Source: Paenibacillus sp. Root444D2 (GTDB lineage: Bacteria; Bacillota; Bacilli; Paenibacillales; NBRC-103111). Taken from it: a stretch of 64,000 nucleotides of DNA. This document shows positions 8,422 to 17,628 of this stretch, in pieces. Numbering within the stretch: position 1 is the stretch's first letter; each line of letters begins with the position of its first letter. The DNA is taken from the NCBI RefSeq assembly GCF_001426375.1, contig NZ_LMEO01000045.1:1-64000 (forward strand), in the 5' to 3' direction. The translations under genes were made by a program, and so were the position numbers. The notes under the pieces are model-generated. The model made no database searches. It worked only from the letters and a program-made list of their open reading frames with translations, and had not been told where the DNA came from.

Positions 8422-9543
8422 TTACTTCACTGTTCCCATAGCTCCTATGGTTGTCTTCACGGAAACATGAATGTCAGCTTTGGCCAACGTCTCACCCCAA
8501 TTATCTTCCACTTTCTTGAAATGGCTATATTCATGCGCTCGGGCATAAAGCCCAAGCCCCATCGGATCAATTTTATCCGCTTGTATTTTGTGTATGAGAC
8601 TTTCCAACTGCTTTTGTAATTGAATATTAATTTTATTCTCCAAATCTTTTCCTTGACTTCTCACATCGTAAGGGAACGTTAGCTCTGATAGACCAACGCG
8701 CATGGTAATATGGATATCGAATTGAAACTTGTCATTTTTGTAGGAAGTCTTGACTTTCGTTTTTATTTTTTCAGCATTTAGACTTAATTTATCTGTGTGG
8801 AACGGCCCGATCTTCACTTGTCCGGGAATGGGAAGTGTCAAACTAACCGCCCGCTTTGTCCTATTTTGCAAAATTTGCAGTAGAATACTTTCCTGTATGT
8901 TCAGAGAATCGGCGAAATTCCCTTTATTATCCAGCAGTGTTATACCCGTCATCGCAATTTGTTTATTCAGCAAGCGAACTTCGGAGATGTAGGGAGTTTG
9001 ACCCTTTTCGCGCATTTGATTGTGCAGCTCCTGCAAAGTCGTCTTTACCGTTTCCGATCGGGTATTCTTCGTTTCGACCATATCCCTAAGTAATAAAGGC
9101 AGCATGGGTTGGTCTTTCGGATTTAAGTGAATAATTTCAGAAATAGGTCCATCGAAGGCAATAACCCTGGAAGTTAACGGGTTTTTGGGATCGCGAAACC
9201 AAATATCGGTTAATTGAAACCAGTTTTCTTGCTGTAGTATTCGTTTGGAGACCAGTACGACTTGAATACTTCTGCCCTGGAAAACGCCCGGCGCATAACT
9301 GTCCTGTTTCTCTCTCGACTGACGATTCGTTTGTGGGGTCACCCCAATTTCACGCGTTTTCTTCTCAGCACTTTGACTGAATACTGGTGATGTACTGTAA
9401 AGCAATAATTTGTTTTCTTGATCGAGATCAAATCCTACTAATAGGGCGAATGTGGCATCTTCCATATCTAACCGATCACTGCAACCAGCAGAAAGAACGA
9501 CAAGCACTCCGAGAAGCATATTTTGAAACATCCGCTTGTTCAT
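8422..9543 (-). CDS. Ger(x)C family germinant receptor lipoprotein, first copy
   Basis: C subunit paired with the B subunit at 9540-10640. From the ATG at 9543, which has GGAGG eight bases upstream and overlaps the B stop as ATGA, it is 373 residues. The signal MLLGVLVVLSAGC carries a lipobox. Landmarks shared with the second copy are DRLDMEDAT, FRDPKNPLTSRVI, NPKDQPMLPLLLRDM and GLGLYARAHEYSHFKKVEDNW. It would sit on the outer face of the spore inner membrane. Confidence 0.9.
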   Translation of the reverse strand: MNKRMFQNMLLGVLVVLSAGCSDRLDMEDATFALLVGFDLDQENKLLLYSTSPVFSQSAEKKTREIGVTPQTNRQSREKQDSYAPGVFQGRSIQVVLVSKRILQQENWFQLTDIWFRDPKNPLTSRVIAFDGPISEIIHLNPKDQPMLPLLLRDMVETKNTRSETVKTTLQELHNQMREKGQTPYISEVRLLNKQIAMTGITLLDNKGNFADSLNIQESILLQILQNRTKRAVSLTLPIPGQVKIGPFHTDKLSLNAEKIKTKVKTSYKNDKFQFDIHITMRVGLSELTFPYDVRSQGKDLENKINIQLQKQLESLIHKIQADKIDPMGLGLYARAHEYSHFKKVEDNWGETLAKADIHVSVKTTIGAMGTVK

Positions 9544-10640
9544 ATGTTCTTCCTCCACTTAAAACGATTATGCGTCCATAAATAAATCAGTAAACAGCCA
9601 GGAAATACATATTCGATGCCAAAACCAATCTTTCTAAGAAGCTCATTCATACGATCACTTTGATTAAAAGATGGCATGAAAAAAAACGTGCCCACTGCAA
9701 GAAACAACCAGAGTATTCGAAAATGATTGCGGTGATCCTGCTTTCCGAGCAGCCAGCTAGTCGTATAAACACCTAAGTACATAGTAGGTATCCATGCTAA
9801 TGAAAAAATGAGTAAAAAAAACGCGATAAACAGTATTTCCATCCGTTCTATGAACTTAAATTCAATGGATTCCAAAATATTGACCATGGGTTCGTTGTAT
9901 TTCTGAATTTCGTCCGGGCTGTAATAGACAAAGCAGATTAACGTAAGGAACATATACCCGAACATTGTCAATGTATCGGAGATCATAATGATACTGGAAG
10001 CCTTCTGTTTGTTCTTCAAAAACGGATACAAAATAAACGTTGTAGCAAATCCAATATAAGAAAAAAACGTTGTAGGTACAGCCGAAAATACAGGCTTCCA
10101 TCCTTCTTTTAATAAGGGAAGCAAATTCAGCCAGTGAGCATCCTTGAGCGGAAGAAGATACACAACGGGTATCCAACAAGAGATTATAACAACGAGCTCC
10201 GCATATCTGGCTAAGATGCGAAGTCCATTGCGCGTTATTACATAGGTTGGGATGAGCAGCAAAAGCATGACTATAGATGCCGACGTTTGCGGCAGCAACC
10301 ATGCCTTCGTAATCAATACAGCCTGGGCGATTCCTGTGTAAGCGTAATAAAAAAGATAGAGGGCAAATAAACTAGCTGCCAACCTAGCTGTCCATTTCCC
10401 CAAATATCGTGTAAGTAGATCAAATAATGTGCCATCAGGGTGCTTTTTCATCACCTGAATAACAATTAAGCTTGCTGCCACCGTGATGATCCAGCCTATA
10501 ATGAGCGCGATCCAGCCATCTGTGCCTGCCTTTTCCGCCAATATTCGCGGCATTGCCAGAAAGAATACACTCATCTGAATGCCGCTATTAAGACAAATAT
10601 ACTGCATAGTGGTGATCTCATTACCTGCAAATCTATTCAT
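9540..10640 (-). CDS. GerAB-family germination permease, first copy
   Basis: B subunit of 366 residues and about ten membrane segments, starting MNRFAGNEITTMQYICLNSG. The start overlaps the gerA-type gene stop by four bases (ATGA), and its own stop overlaps the following C gene in the same way, so A-B-C form one translationally coupled set. Typical GerAB features are KKHPDGTLFDLLTRYLGK and WIPTMYLGVYTTSWLLGKQDHRNH. With the second B/C pair downstream, this operon may make receptors of mixed composition. Confidence 0.9.
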   Translation of the reverse strand: MNRFAGNEITTMQYICLNSGIQMSVFFLAMPRILAEKAGTDGWIALIIGWIITVAASLIVIQVMKKHPDGTLFDLLTRYLGKWTARLAASLFALYLFYYAYTGIAQAVLITKAWLLPQTSASIVMLLLLIPTYVITRNGLRILARYAELVVIISCWIPVVYLLPLKDAHWLNLLPLLKEGWKPVFSAVPTTFFSYIGFATTFILYPFLKNKQKASSIIMISDTLTMFGYMFLTLICFVYYSPDEIQKYNEPMVNILESIEFKFIERMEILFIAFFLLIFSLAWIPTMYLGVYTTSWLLGKQDHRNHFRILWLFLAVGTFFFMPSFNQSDRMNELLRKIGFGIEYVFPGCLLIYLWTHNRFKWRKNI

Positions 10641-12175
10641 TTCCCATCACCCTCTGGACGATTTTCACCTTGCCTCCGCAATTGGGTCGCTTTTACCCCT
10701 AGTGGTCGCTTGCCCATTTTCCACAACGGTAAACGAATGAACGTATCTTTCCAATCGGCATAACGAACCGGCGCGAAAGGGGTGCCGTACGGCGTTCCAA
10801 GCGATTCGAGTGCAATTAAGTGTCCGATCATCGTCATCAAACCAATAACGATGCCCACTATACCGAACATGGCAGCAGCAATCATCATGACGAAGCGGAT
10901 AAGTCGAACGGCTGCCACCATATCATAATTAGGCAGGATAAAGGAGGAAATTGCCGTAAAAGCAACGACAATTACCATGGTATTACTGATAAACCCCGCT
11001 TGTACGATCGCTTGTCCAATAACAATCCCCCCAACAATGCCAACGGTTTGCCCTACTGGGGCTGGCAATCGCACTCCTGCCTCCCGCATCATTTCTAAAG
11101 TCACCTCCATGAGAATCGCTTCAACAAAGGGTGGAAACGGCACCCTTCCTCTGAACTCACCAATCGTGAGCAGTAATTTCACCGGAATAACCTCGAAATT
11201 ATAGGAGATGACGGCAATGTAGAATGCCGGTAAGAATATGGCGACGAAAAAAGCGAAAATCCGCAGCAGCCGTATAAAAGTAGCAATCGACCAGCGTGTG
11301 CTGTAATCGTCGATGTTTTGAAAAAATGATATAAATGACACCGGTGCGATCAACACACTGGGCGAACGATCGACGACAACAGCGAGTCTTCCTTGCAAGA
11401 TCTGTGAAGCCGCAGCATCTGGTCTTTCCGTCGTTATTAATTGCGGAAATGGGGAGTACGGATTGTCCTCGATCATTTCTGCCAACTCACCAGTGTTAAT
11501 GATGACATCGACATCAAGCTGCTCAATCCTATCTACAAGTTCTTTCAACATCTCAGGATTCGCAACATCTGCTAAATATAAGATAGAAACTAAACTGTTA
11601 CCTCTTCGTCCAACGTTCATTTCTATAATTTTTAATTCACGGTTTTGAATATAGCGACGGATTAAAGCAATGTTTTGGGTTCCTGTTTCAACAAAACCTT
11701 GATGTGCTCCTTTTAAAGAAGCCTCAACCTGTGGATCTTCAATTGCCCGCTGCGGCCACCCTTGCGTTCCTAAAGCGTAGACTTCCGTTCGTCCGCCAAC
11801 AAAGAGAATACTGCTGCCATGCAAAATGGCAGACTCAATTTGCTGCCAAGACAACAACGGATTGATTTGACCTACATTTATCGTGAAGCCATATTCCAAA
11901 TCGCCGCTTCCCGTTTCAAATTGAAGAGGCCGAAGCACATTATTATTGATTGCGTTTTTATCTATGAGTCCATTCAAGTAGACTAGCGCCGCTTGGTCCC
12001 CAGACTGTTTGATTATAAAATGCCGTACAACCAGATCGGGAGTTTGACTGAACTGACTTTGTAAATAGGTTATATTTTGCACCAACGACACACTTATCGA
12101 GTCGCTAGGCGGCTGATTAATATGCTCTGGAATCGAACGATACTTCTTTTTTCCGAACCAGTTTGAAAATAACAA
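10637..12175 (-). CDS. GerA-family spore germination protein (A subunit)
   Basis: A subunit of the germinant receptor, 512 residues. The N-terminal half is soluble (SVSLVQNITYLQSQFSQTPDLVVRHF) and the C-terminal half has about five membrane helices with the family signature PFPPFVEAILMEVTLEMMREAGVRLP. GerA-family complexes release ions when a nutrient binds and so start germination. The start is TTG at 12175 with GGAGGTGG about nine bases upstream. First gene of the five-gene operon; the forespore sigma-G promoter that such operons normally have was not identified with confidence. Confidence 0.92.
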   Translation of the reverse strand: MLFSNWFGKKKYRSIPEHINQPPSDSISVSLVQNITYLQSQFSQTPDLVVRHFIIKQSGDQAALVYLNGLIDKNAINNNVLRPLQFETGSGDLEYGFTINVGQINPLLSWQQIESAILHGSSILFVGGRTEVYALGTQGWPQRAIEDPQVEASLKGAHQGFVETGTQNIALIRRYIQNRELKIIEMNVGRRGNSLVSILYLADVANPEMLKELVDRIEQLDVDVIINTGELAEMIEDNPYSPFPQLITTERPDAAASQILQGRLAVVVDRSPSVLIAPVSFISFFQNIDDYSTRWSIATFIRLLRIFAFFVAIFLPAFYIAVISYNFEVIPVKLLLTIGEFRGRVPFPPFVEAILMEVTLEMMREAGVRLPAPVGQTVGIVGGIVIGQAIVQAGFISNTMVIVVAFTAISSFILPNYDMVAAVRLIRFVMMIAAAMFGIVGIVIGLMTMIGHLIALESLGTPYGTPFAPVRYADWKDTFIRLPLWKMGKRPLGVKATQLRRQGENRPEGDGK

Positions 12176-12282
12176 CGAACTTCACCACCTCCCCCTTATT
12201 CTTCCTTTTAATATCCAAAATTATGTATTCATGATAAAGGCTGTACGTCATTGAAGCGGAAGTAAGGATACGATACCAATAG

Positions 12283-12316
12283 AAAAAGCAGCCACCGTTA
12301 ATCGGTGTGCTGCTTC
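12283..12316 (-). terminator. Terminator of the luciferase-like gene at 12368
   Basis: AAGCAGC/GCTGCTT arms with an inner ACCG/CGGT pairing; the minus-strand read ends in a T run. It separates this gene from the ger operon. The remaining intergenic bases up to the ger start show nothing else. Confidence 0.7.
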
Positions 12317-12367
12317 TGATTTACAAGATTGAGTTTATATCCATACGGCCAAACTTTACGTTAACAT

Positions 12368-13375
12368 TTACCCTTGCAGCTCAAACGCTTTGGCTAATAA
12401 ACGATAAGAATGAATGCGCGCATCCACATCATGAATCGGAGAAACGACCATAAACTCATCAGCTTTATACACCTCATTCAGCTTGAGAATCTCCGCTTTA
12501 ACTTGCTGAGGAGTACCCACAATACGCTTGTGTTGGCGACCGCGTATTAGGGCCAAATCAGCTTCTGTATACGGATAATTCATTGCTGTTTCAACGGAAG
12601 GGAATGAGGGCAGCAGCGCGCCGCGGCCAAGGGAGAGGAAGAACAAATCCGTACTCGTCGCTAATCGATTCGCCTCTTCTTCCGTATCTGCACAGACAAC
12701 TAAAACCGCTGCAAGCGAATGAGGCTTATCATTCAAAATAGACGGTTTGAATTCCTCGCGGTAAATCTGCAGCGCTTGTTCACAATCGGCATTGCCAAAA
12801 AACTGGGCAAAACCAAATGCAGCCCCTTGTTTAGCAGCAATACTGGCACTGTCATAAGAAGAACCGAGCAGCCAAATTTCTGGTGCTGTCGGAATAATAG
12901 GAGACGCGTGCAGCGCGGCAAAGCGATGGCTCGCAGGCAGCGAATCATATAAATACCCTGTCAAATCAGCAACTTGCTGCGGGTATTGATCTACGCTTGT
13001 GTATTTCCCCTCTTGCAGCGCTCGCGTTGAGATTGGCATGCCGCCTGGCGCACGCCCAAGACCAACGTCAATCCTTCCAGGATGCAGCGCCTCCAACAAA
13101 CGGAAATTTTCAGCCACTTTGTATGCACTATAATGCGGCATCATGATACCGCCTGACCCTAAGCGGATCCGATTCGTTTTTGCAGCTAAATGAGCGATAA
13201 GTACTTCTGGGCTTGAGTGAGCAAGCGCCTCAGACGCATGATGCTCCGACACCCAGTAACGCGTATAGCCAAGTTTATCTGCCTCTTGCGCCAGCTCGGT
13301 CGTTTCAACTAGCGTTTGCGCGGCGTTGCGACCTTCTCCTATTTGTGATTGGTCCAAAATCCCCAATTTTAACAT
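12368..13375 (-). CDS. Luciferase-like flavin-dependent monooxygenase (MsnO8/YwcH type)
   Basis: A 335-residue luciferase-like monooxygenase-fold protein that should use reduced FMN and oxygen. The N-terminus LKLGILDQSQIGEGRNAAQTL and the segments YWVSEHHASEALAHSSPEVLIAHLA, RLGSGGIMMPHYSAYKVAENF and PGRIDVGLGRAPGG are diagnostic of the MsnO8-like group. AGGAGGTGA lies just before the ATG. It lies between two terminators (13422-13450 and 12283-12316), so it can be transcribed alone, but it belongs by content to the oxidative cluster upstream. Substrate unknown. Confidence 0.85.
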   Translation of the reverse strand: MLKLGILDQSQIGEGRNAAQTLVETTELAQEADKLGYTRYWVSEHHASEALAHSSPEVLIAHLAAKTNRIRLGSGGIMMPHYSAYKVAENFRLLEALHPGRIDVGLGRAPGGMPISTRALQEGKYTSVDQYPQQVADLTGYLYDSLPASHRFAALHASPIIPTAPEIWLLGSSYDSASIAAKQGAAFGFAQFFGNADCEQALQIYREEFKPSILNDKPHSLAAVLVVCADTEEEANRLATSTDLFFLSLGRGALLPSFPSVETAMNYPYTEADLALIRGRQHKRIVGTPQQVKAEILKLNEVYKADEFMVVSPIHDVDARIHSYRLLAKAFELQG

Positions 13376-13421
13376 GCTCGATCACCTCCTTTTAACTGTA
13401 ACATATTTAAGCACAGAATAG

Positions 13422-13450
13422 CAAAAAACAGCCGGAAGACTCCCGACTGT
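13422..13450 (-). terminator. Terminator ending the solA-acetyltransferase transcript
   Basis: ACAGTCGG and CCGGCTGT form an eight-pair stem (one G-T), followed on the minus strand by TTTTTTG. Confidence 0.85.
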
Positions 13451-13464
13451 CTTTACGCATCTAG

Positions 13465-13962
13465 TTATTGGGCAAGTTGAACTTGATCGAATAAAGTCTT
13501 CTTCAGAAAGACTAATGTATCCGTTTCACCTAGCGGCCTTTCGTGAAAGGCTTGATAACCTTTACGTTCATACATCGAAAGCAGCCAAGGATGATTCTTC
13601 GACGTTGCAAGGACAACACCGGATGACAACAAGGTATCTCTGACGATGACCTCTTCCACATAAGTCAGAAGCCGATTGCCGACACCTTGATTTTTGAATT
13701 CAGGTAAGACAGCAAACCAATACAAAAAAGGCAGATCGGTCAGTTCTGGCAAATTTTTCAATGAAATGGTTGCTGCAATAGAGCCGTTAATTTCCAATAC
13801 ATAGCTTGTATTTTCTAAAAGGTTCTCACGAATCATGTCGATCTCCGCATTCGCGGCTCTAAATGTAATTCCTAGTTCACGAATTGACTCATAGGCGCCA
13901 TCAATGACTTTGAATTGTTCTTCTGCATCATCAATTGTCGCCAATCGAAAAATCTCACTCAT
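13465..13962 (-). CDS. GNAT family N-acetyltransferase
   Basis: A 165-residue acetyltransferase starting at the ATG at 13962 (MSEIFRLATIDDAEEQF), chosen because AAGGTGA lies eight bases upstream; the longer frame to 14088 runs through the solA 3' end. The acetyl-CoA site is LPEFKNQGVGNRLLTYVEE (R/Q-x-x-G-x-G/A-like), preceded by LPFLYWFAV. It follows solA by 13 bases. Related sulfur-compound clusters in Bacillus include an acetyltransferase that acetylates the amino group of S-substituted cysteine before oxidation, a possible parallel here. Confidence 0.8.
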   Translation of the reverse strand: MSEIFRLATIDDAEEQFKVIDGAYESIRELGITFRAANAEIDMIRENLLENTSYVLEINGSIAATISLKNLPELTDLPFLYWFAVLPEFKNQGVGNRLLTYVEEVIVRDTLLSSGVVLATSKNHPWLLSMYERKGYQAFHERPLGETDTLVFLKKTLFDQVQLAQ

Positions 13963-13975
13963 ATTGGTCACCTTC

Positions 13976-15136
13976 CTAGTTGATATGGGCAGCAAGGTCT
14001 GCGTTAGCCGAAAACCTGGATAAAGCAAAAGATGAGATCTCTTGCTCGGTTGTGCCTTCCCTTGAAAGATCTGATAAGATCTCTCCAACTACACTTGCGA
14101 ACTTAAAGCCATGGCCTGAGAAACCGCCCGCCAATAGGACATGAGCATGTTCCGGATGACGATCGATAATAAAATGTTCATCAGGAGTTAATTCATATTT
14201 ACAAACGGCTCCCCGAAGCACTTGACCCGAAGCTTGTGGCAGAAAGGCTTCCAAGGCTTGCCGCAAATCCTTCTCATCCTCGGCATAATGACCGAACGGT
14301 TCGAAGGGCTGCCCTGGCTTCCAAGGCTGACCGGCATCATGCCGACCAATCTTGACGCCGGAACCGTCGATGCTAGGGAAGCCGTAGAACCCGCCATTTT
14401 CCGCACCCAATGTAAATCCCGGAAACCTAGCCGAATCATAGAGAGATTCATCTGAGTTGAACCAAGCGACAGCTTTACGAACGGAGCGAATCGGCAGGTG
14501 AATAATCGCATTTAACTTACTAAACCATGCGCCGGCAGATAGGATTAACTGATCTGCGTGATAAGCCCCATCTAGTGTTTGTACAGTAACGCCGCTCTTT
14601 CCTATTTTGATGCCTGCTACTTGCGTATTGACAAGTAGTCTTGCACCTGCGGCCAAGGCCTGTTGGCGATAGGCGCGTACGCAAGCTTCACTGTACAGAA
14701 ACCCCGCTTCATGTTCATACAAACCTATGTAAGAATCTGGCGGATTTACGCCCGGCCAACGTTTACGAATTTCATCCGCGTTGAGCTGATCAACTTTTAG
14801 CCCAAAAGCAGCAGTAGACTTTAATTTGCTCCCCATATGAAGAGACTTGGCGGCTCCCATGTTCAGAACTCCGCTGCGTACAAGCAGCCGCTGTCCGCTG
14901 GCTTCCTCAAGCTCCTTCCACAGCCGGTCAGCTCTAATTGCCATTGCCGTGTAGGAGGAACTGCCTGCGTATGCATGACGGATAAGGCGAGTCTCCCCAT
15001 GATGACTGCCTGCCGCATGGGGCGGATCAAATTTATCAATTAATAATACTTTCACCTTGTTTTTGGCCAAATGATATCCAGCACTCATGCCCATCGAGCC
15101 TGCGCCTATAACAATGACATCATATGAGGTTGGCAT
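13976..15136 (-). CDS. SolA-type N-methyl-amino-acid oxidase (FAD)
   Basis: A 386-residue member of the monomeric sarcosine oxidase / N-methyl-L-tryptophan oxidase family, which oxidatively removes methyl groups from N-methyl amino acids and releases peroxide. The Rossmann motif VIVIGAGSMGMSAGYHLA opens the protein. HHGETRLIRHAY contains family arginines, and CKYELTPDEHFIIDRHP includes the Cys that holds the flavin covalently in characterised members. AGGFSGHGFKFASVVG closes the FAD site. It lies 51 bases after an amino-acid permease and just before an acetyltransferase, suggesting that the imported compound is modified at its amino group. Confidence 0.85.
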   Translation of the reverse strand: MPTSYDVIVIGAGSMGMSAGYHLAKNKVKVLLIDKFDPPHAAGSHHGETRLIRHAYAGSSSYTAMAIRADRLWKELEEASGQRLLVRSGVLNMGAAKSLHMGSKLKSTAAFGLKVDQLNADEIRKRWPGVNPPDSYIGLYEHEAGFLYSEACVRAYRQQALAAGARLLVNTQVAGIKIGKSGVTVQTLDGAYHADQLILSAGAWFSKLNAIIHLPIRSVRKAVAWFNSDESLYDSARFPGFTLGAENGGFYGFPSIDGSGVKIGRHDAGQPWKPGQPFEPFGHYAEDEKDLRQALEAFLPQASGQVLRGAVCKYELTPDEHFIIDRHPEHAHVLLAGGFSGHGFKFASVVGEILSDLSREGTTEQEISSFALSRFSANADLAAHIN

Positions 15137-15186
15137 AAGTTACATTTCCTTTCTCATACAACCGCTGCGCGTAGTTGTTAACCGAA

Positions 15187-15909
15187 TCATAGGACTCCTC
15201 CTCGATTATAGACCGTAACTTTTTTCTCCAAAAATGCGGTGAGTCTTTCTGCTAACAAGGTCAACCCCCAGTAAATAAAGGCTGCGGCAATATATGCCTC
15301 GAGAAATTTTAAGCTTACTGAAGCAACAACGCTTGCTTTGCCAAGGAGCTCCATCTGAGACACGGTGAAGGCCAACGATGACGTATGCAGAAATCCAACG
15401 AAAATATTGCACAAATTGGGTAAAATAACGCCAATCGCTTGAGGCGCTACGATTCGCCAAATCGCTTGAGGTGTTGTCATGCCAATGGCATGGGCGGCTT
15501 CGATTTGACCTCGATCAACCGATAAGATGCCGGATCGAATGATCTCCGACATATAAGCACCGGCTGTTATAGAAAATGCCGTCAACACAATAAGCAGAGA
15601 AGGAATCGATGACGATTTGAAACCCCATCCATAATACGCAGACAACCGATCAATGACGAGCGGCAGCCCAAAGTAGATAACAAAAATATGAAGCAGAATC
15701 GGCGTCCCGCGTAGAAAGGATACGTAGAAATCTAGGAGACGATGTACATATTTCACTTTGTAGATACGAGCGAAAGCCGTTACTACACCGATGCCGAAGC
15801 CGATAACAAGCGGGATGAAGGTCAGCACCAAGGTTAACGGTAATGCCTTTAATATTTGGAAAAAGGCTGTATAAATAAAAACAATATCGATTTTCATGTC
15901 CTCACTCAC
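15187..15909 (-). CDS. Polar amino acid ABC transporter permease
   Basis: A 240-residue His/Glu/Gln/Arg-type permease with about five membrane helices. The motif FYVSFLRGTPILLHIFVIYFGLP and the ATPase-contact loop EAAHAIGMTTPQAIWRIVAPQA are clear. The ATG overlaps the end of the neighbouring permease gene by four bases. Together the two permeases would form a heterodimeric channel. The ABC ATPase normally encoded alongside is absent from this cluster. Confidence 0.9.
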   Translation of the reverse strand: MSEDMKIDIVFIYTAFFQILKALPLTLVLTFIPLVIGFGIGVVTAFARIYKVKYVHRLLDFYVSFLRGTPILLHIFVIYFGLPLVIDRLSAYYGWGFKSSSIPSLLIVLTAFSITAGAYMSEIIRSGILSVDRGQIEAAHAIGMTTPQAIWRIVAPQAIGVILPNLCNIFVGFLHTSSLAFTVSQMELLGKASVVASVSLKFLEAYIAAAFIYWGLTLLAERLTAFLEKKVTVYNRGGVL

Positions 15910-16604
15910 CCCGTTAATGGACGCTCATGCCTTTGCAGCCTGAACTCCGTCACTTTAAAAACTTTTTCCAAAATAAGTACAGTTACGTAATATATGATCG
16001 TTAAACTGATATAAACTTCCAACGTATGCGCCGTAGCCGCAATTAATGTTTGCCCACGCCCCATCATATCCATGACCCCAATCGAGAAAGCCAACGACGT
16101 ATCTTTGAGAAAACTAATCACTGAATTTGCAAAGTTAGGGAAGGCAATAAGTAAAGCCTGTGGCGCAACGATTCGAGAAAAGGATTGCTTACCGGTCATG
16201 CCTACTGCATAAGCAGCTTCGGTCTGGCCCCGATCGACGGCATTGACAGCCGCCCGGATGTTTTCAGATTTGAAAGCGGCAATACTAAGGCCATAAGTAA
16301 TAATCACGAAATAGATCGGATCCCATCGAGATATATTGATATCGATAATCTCGAGCAGCATCGGCAAACCATAGAAAACAAGGAATAATTGGATCAAAAT
16401 CGGCGTTCCACGGATAAACGATACGTACACGATGGATAGTTGGCTAAGCACTGGAATACGATATAAGCGAGTTAGGGCAATCAGTGTACCCAGCACAAGA
16501 CCTAATGCAAGTGATGCCACAAGAATGAGAAGGGTTAAAGGCAAGTAGTAGAGCAGCTTCGGCAGAAACTCCGCAACAAGCGTAATATCGAATGATTTCC
16601 CCAT
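15906..16604 (-). CDS. Polar amino acid ABC transporter permease
   Basis: A 232-residue permease, partner of the gene at 15187-15909. It has VYVSFIRGTPILIQLFLVFYGLP and the EAA loop EAAYAVGMTGKQSFSRIVAPQA. It starts immediately after the stop of the binding-protein gene. Similarity to cystine and polar amino acid permeases (TcyL/TcyM and YxeN type) is consistent with a sulfur amino acid substrate, but sequence alone does not fix this. Confidence 0.9.
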   Translation of the reverse strand: MGKSFDITLVAEFLPKLLYYLPLTLLILVASLALGLVLGTLIALTRLYRIPVLSQLSIVYVSFIRGTPILIQLFLVFYGLPMLLEIIDINISRWDPIYFVIITYGLSIAAFKSENIRAAVNAVDRGQTEAAYAVGMTGKQSFSRIVAPQALLIAFPNFANSVISFLKDTSLAFSIGVMDMMGRGQTLIAATAHTLEVYISLTIIYYVTVLILEKVFKVTEFRLQRHERPLTG

Positions 16605-17474
16605 CTAGCTACCCACGGTATAGTCGGCTCCCAGCCACTGCGTACTTAATTTACCGAGTGTTCCATCTGCTTTGATGGCTTTCACGGCTTCGTCAATCTT
16701 CTTTTTCAGCTCTTCTTGATCCTTGCGTAAAATGAAGTAAACTTTGGAGTTGGACAGCGGCTCTCCGACTGTTTTTAGCTGCGCATCTACCGATTTATTA
16801 ACGAAATCAATCGCAAACTGCGTACTAATCGAGGCATCCGCACGACCTTGCTTAATGAGTGATTTTGCATCCTCGCCTGCGCCTGTATAAACGATATTAA
16901 TACCGGTGTTGTGTTCTTTATTATATTTTTCAGCCAGTACAGCCGCGTTGCTTGTTGCGGTTACCAATAACTTCTTACCTTTAAGATCATCAATAGATTT
17001 AACGGTATTGTTGTCTTTGTGAACGATAATTTTGTTCGGAAAAATATTATAGGCTTCATCATTGAATAGGAATTTCTGCTTTCTTTCCTCATTCACTTCC
17101 ATTTGGTGTGCAATGAAGTCGATTTTATTCGTCTCTAAGCTCAGCAAAAGGTTCTTGAATTCCATCGTTTTGAGCTCAAATTCATACTCGGGAAGCCGCT
17201 TATCGATTTCTTTGACAAGCTCTACATCATAACCCGTAAGGTTGCCCTTATCGTCAATAAAGCAAATGTTCGGGAATTGTGTACCTGTTCCCACCACAAT
17301 TTTTTTAACCCCTTTTGGCGCTGCTGTAGCTTGAGCTGCAGGTGCTGTTGTAGCAGCGGCTGTGGCTGCGGACCCGGTGGATGGGGACGTGCTGGCCGTT
17401 TTAGTTTGAGCCGCACATCCTGCTGCGAATGCAGCCGTAAGAATAAGGGATGAAAGCACCGTGAATTTTTTCAT
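16605..17474 (-). CDS. Amino acid ABC transporter substrate-binding lipoprotein
   Basis: A 289-residue family 3 binding protein. The signal peptide VLSSLILTAAFAAGC has a lipobox with Cys near residue 20, followed by an Ala/Thr/Pro-rich tether to about residue 55. The binding domain begins KKIVVGTGTQFPNICFID and includes GYDVELVKEI, NKIDFIAHQMEVNEERK and GRADASISTQFAID. CAGGAGG lies at ideal spacing before the ATG. It heads the run binding protein-permease-permease-solA-acetyltransferase, separated from the upstream peptide transporter genes by a terminator at 17552-17579. Confidence 0.9.
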   Translation of the reverse strand: MKKFTVLSSLILTAAFAAGCAAQTKTASTSPSTGSAATAAATTAPAAQATAAPKGVKKIVVGTGTQFPNICFIDDKGNLTGYDVELVKEIDKRLPEYEFELKTMEFKNLLLSLETNKIDFIAHQMEVNEERKQKFLFNDEAYNIFPNKIIVHKDNNTVKSIDDLKGKKLLVTATSNAAVLAEKYNKEHNTGINIVYTGAGEDAKSLIKQGRADASISTQFAIDFVNKSVDAQLKTVGEPLSNSKVYFILRKDQEELKKKIDEAVKAIKADGTLGKLSTQWLGADYTVGS

Positions 17475-17551
17475 GATTAAATGCCTCCTGAGTACTGATA
17501 TTAGATTTATGTATATATGACTATTCCTACGTTTTAACTATTTTTTTATCC

Positions 17552-17579
17552 GAAAAGAAAACGGGGTATTTTTCCCGTT
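17552..17579 (-). terminator. Terminator between the peptide and amino-acid importer genes
   Basis: AACGGG/CCCGTT stem followed on the minus strand by TTCTTTT. The 150-base gap holds AT-rich sequence after it that could carry a promoter for the 17474 gene, but no clear -35/-10 pair was seen. Confidence 0.6.
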
Positions 17580-17628
17580 GAAATGAAGACATGCCATGAC
17601 GAATATTCTTTATATGTTACAGAGGATA

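Noticed and set aside
12176..12282. Sigma-G promoter for the ger operon
   Set aside because: No convincing pair of boxes at normal spacing was found before the TTG start.
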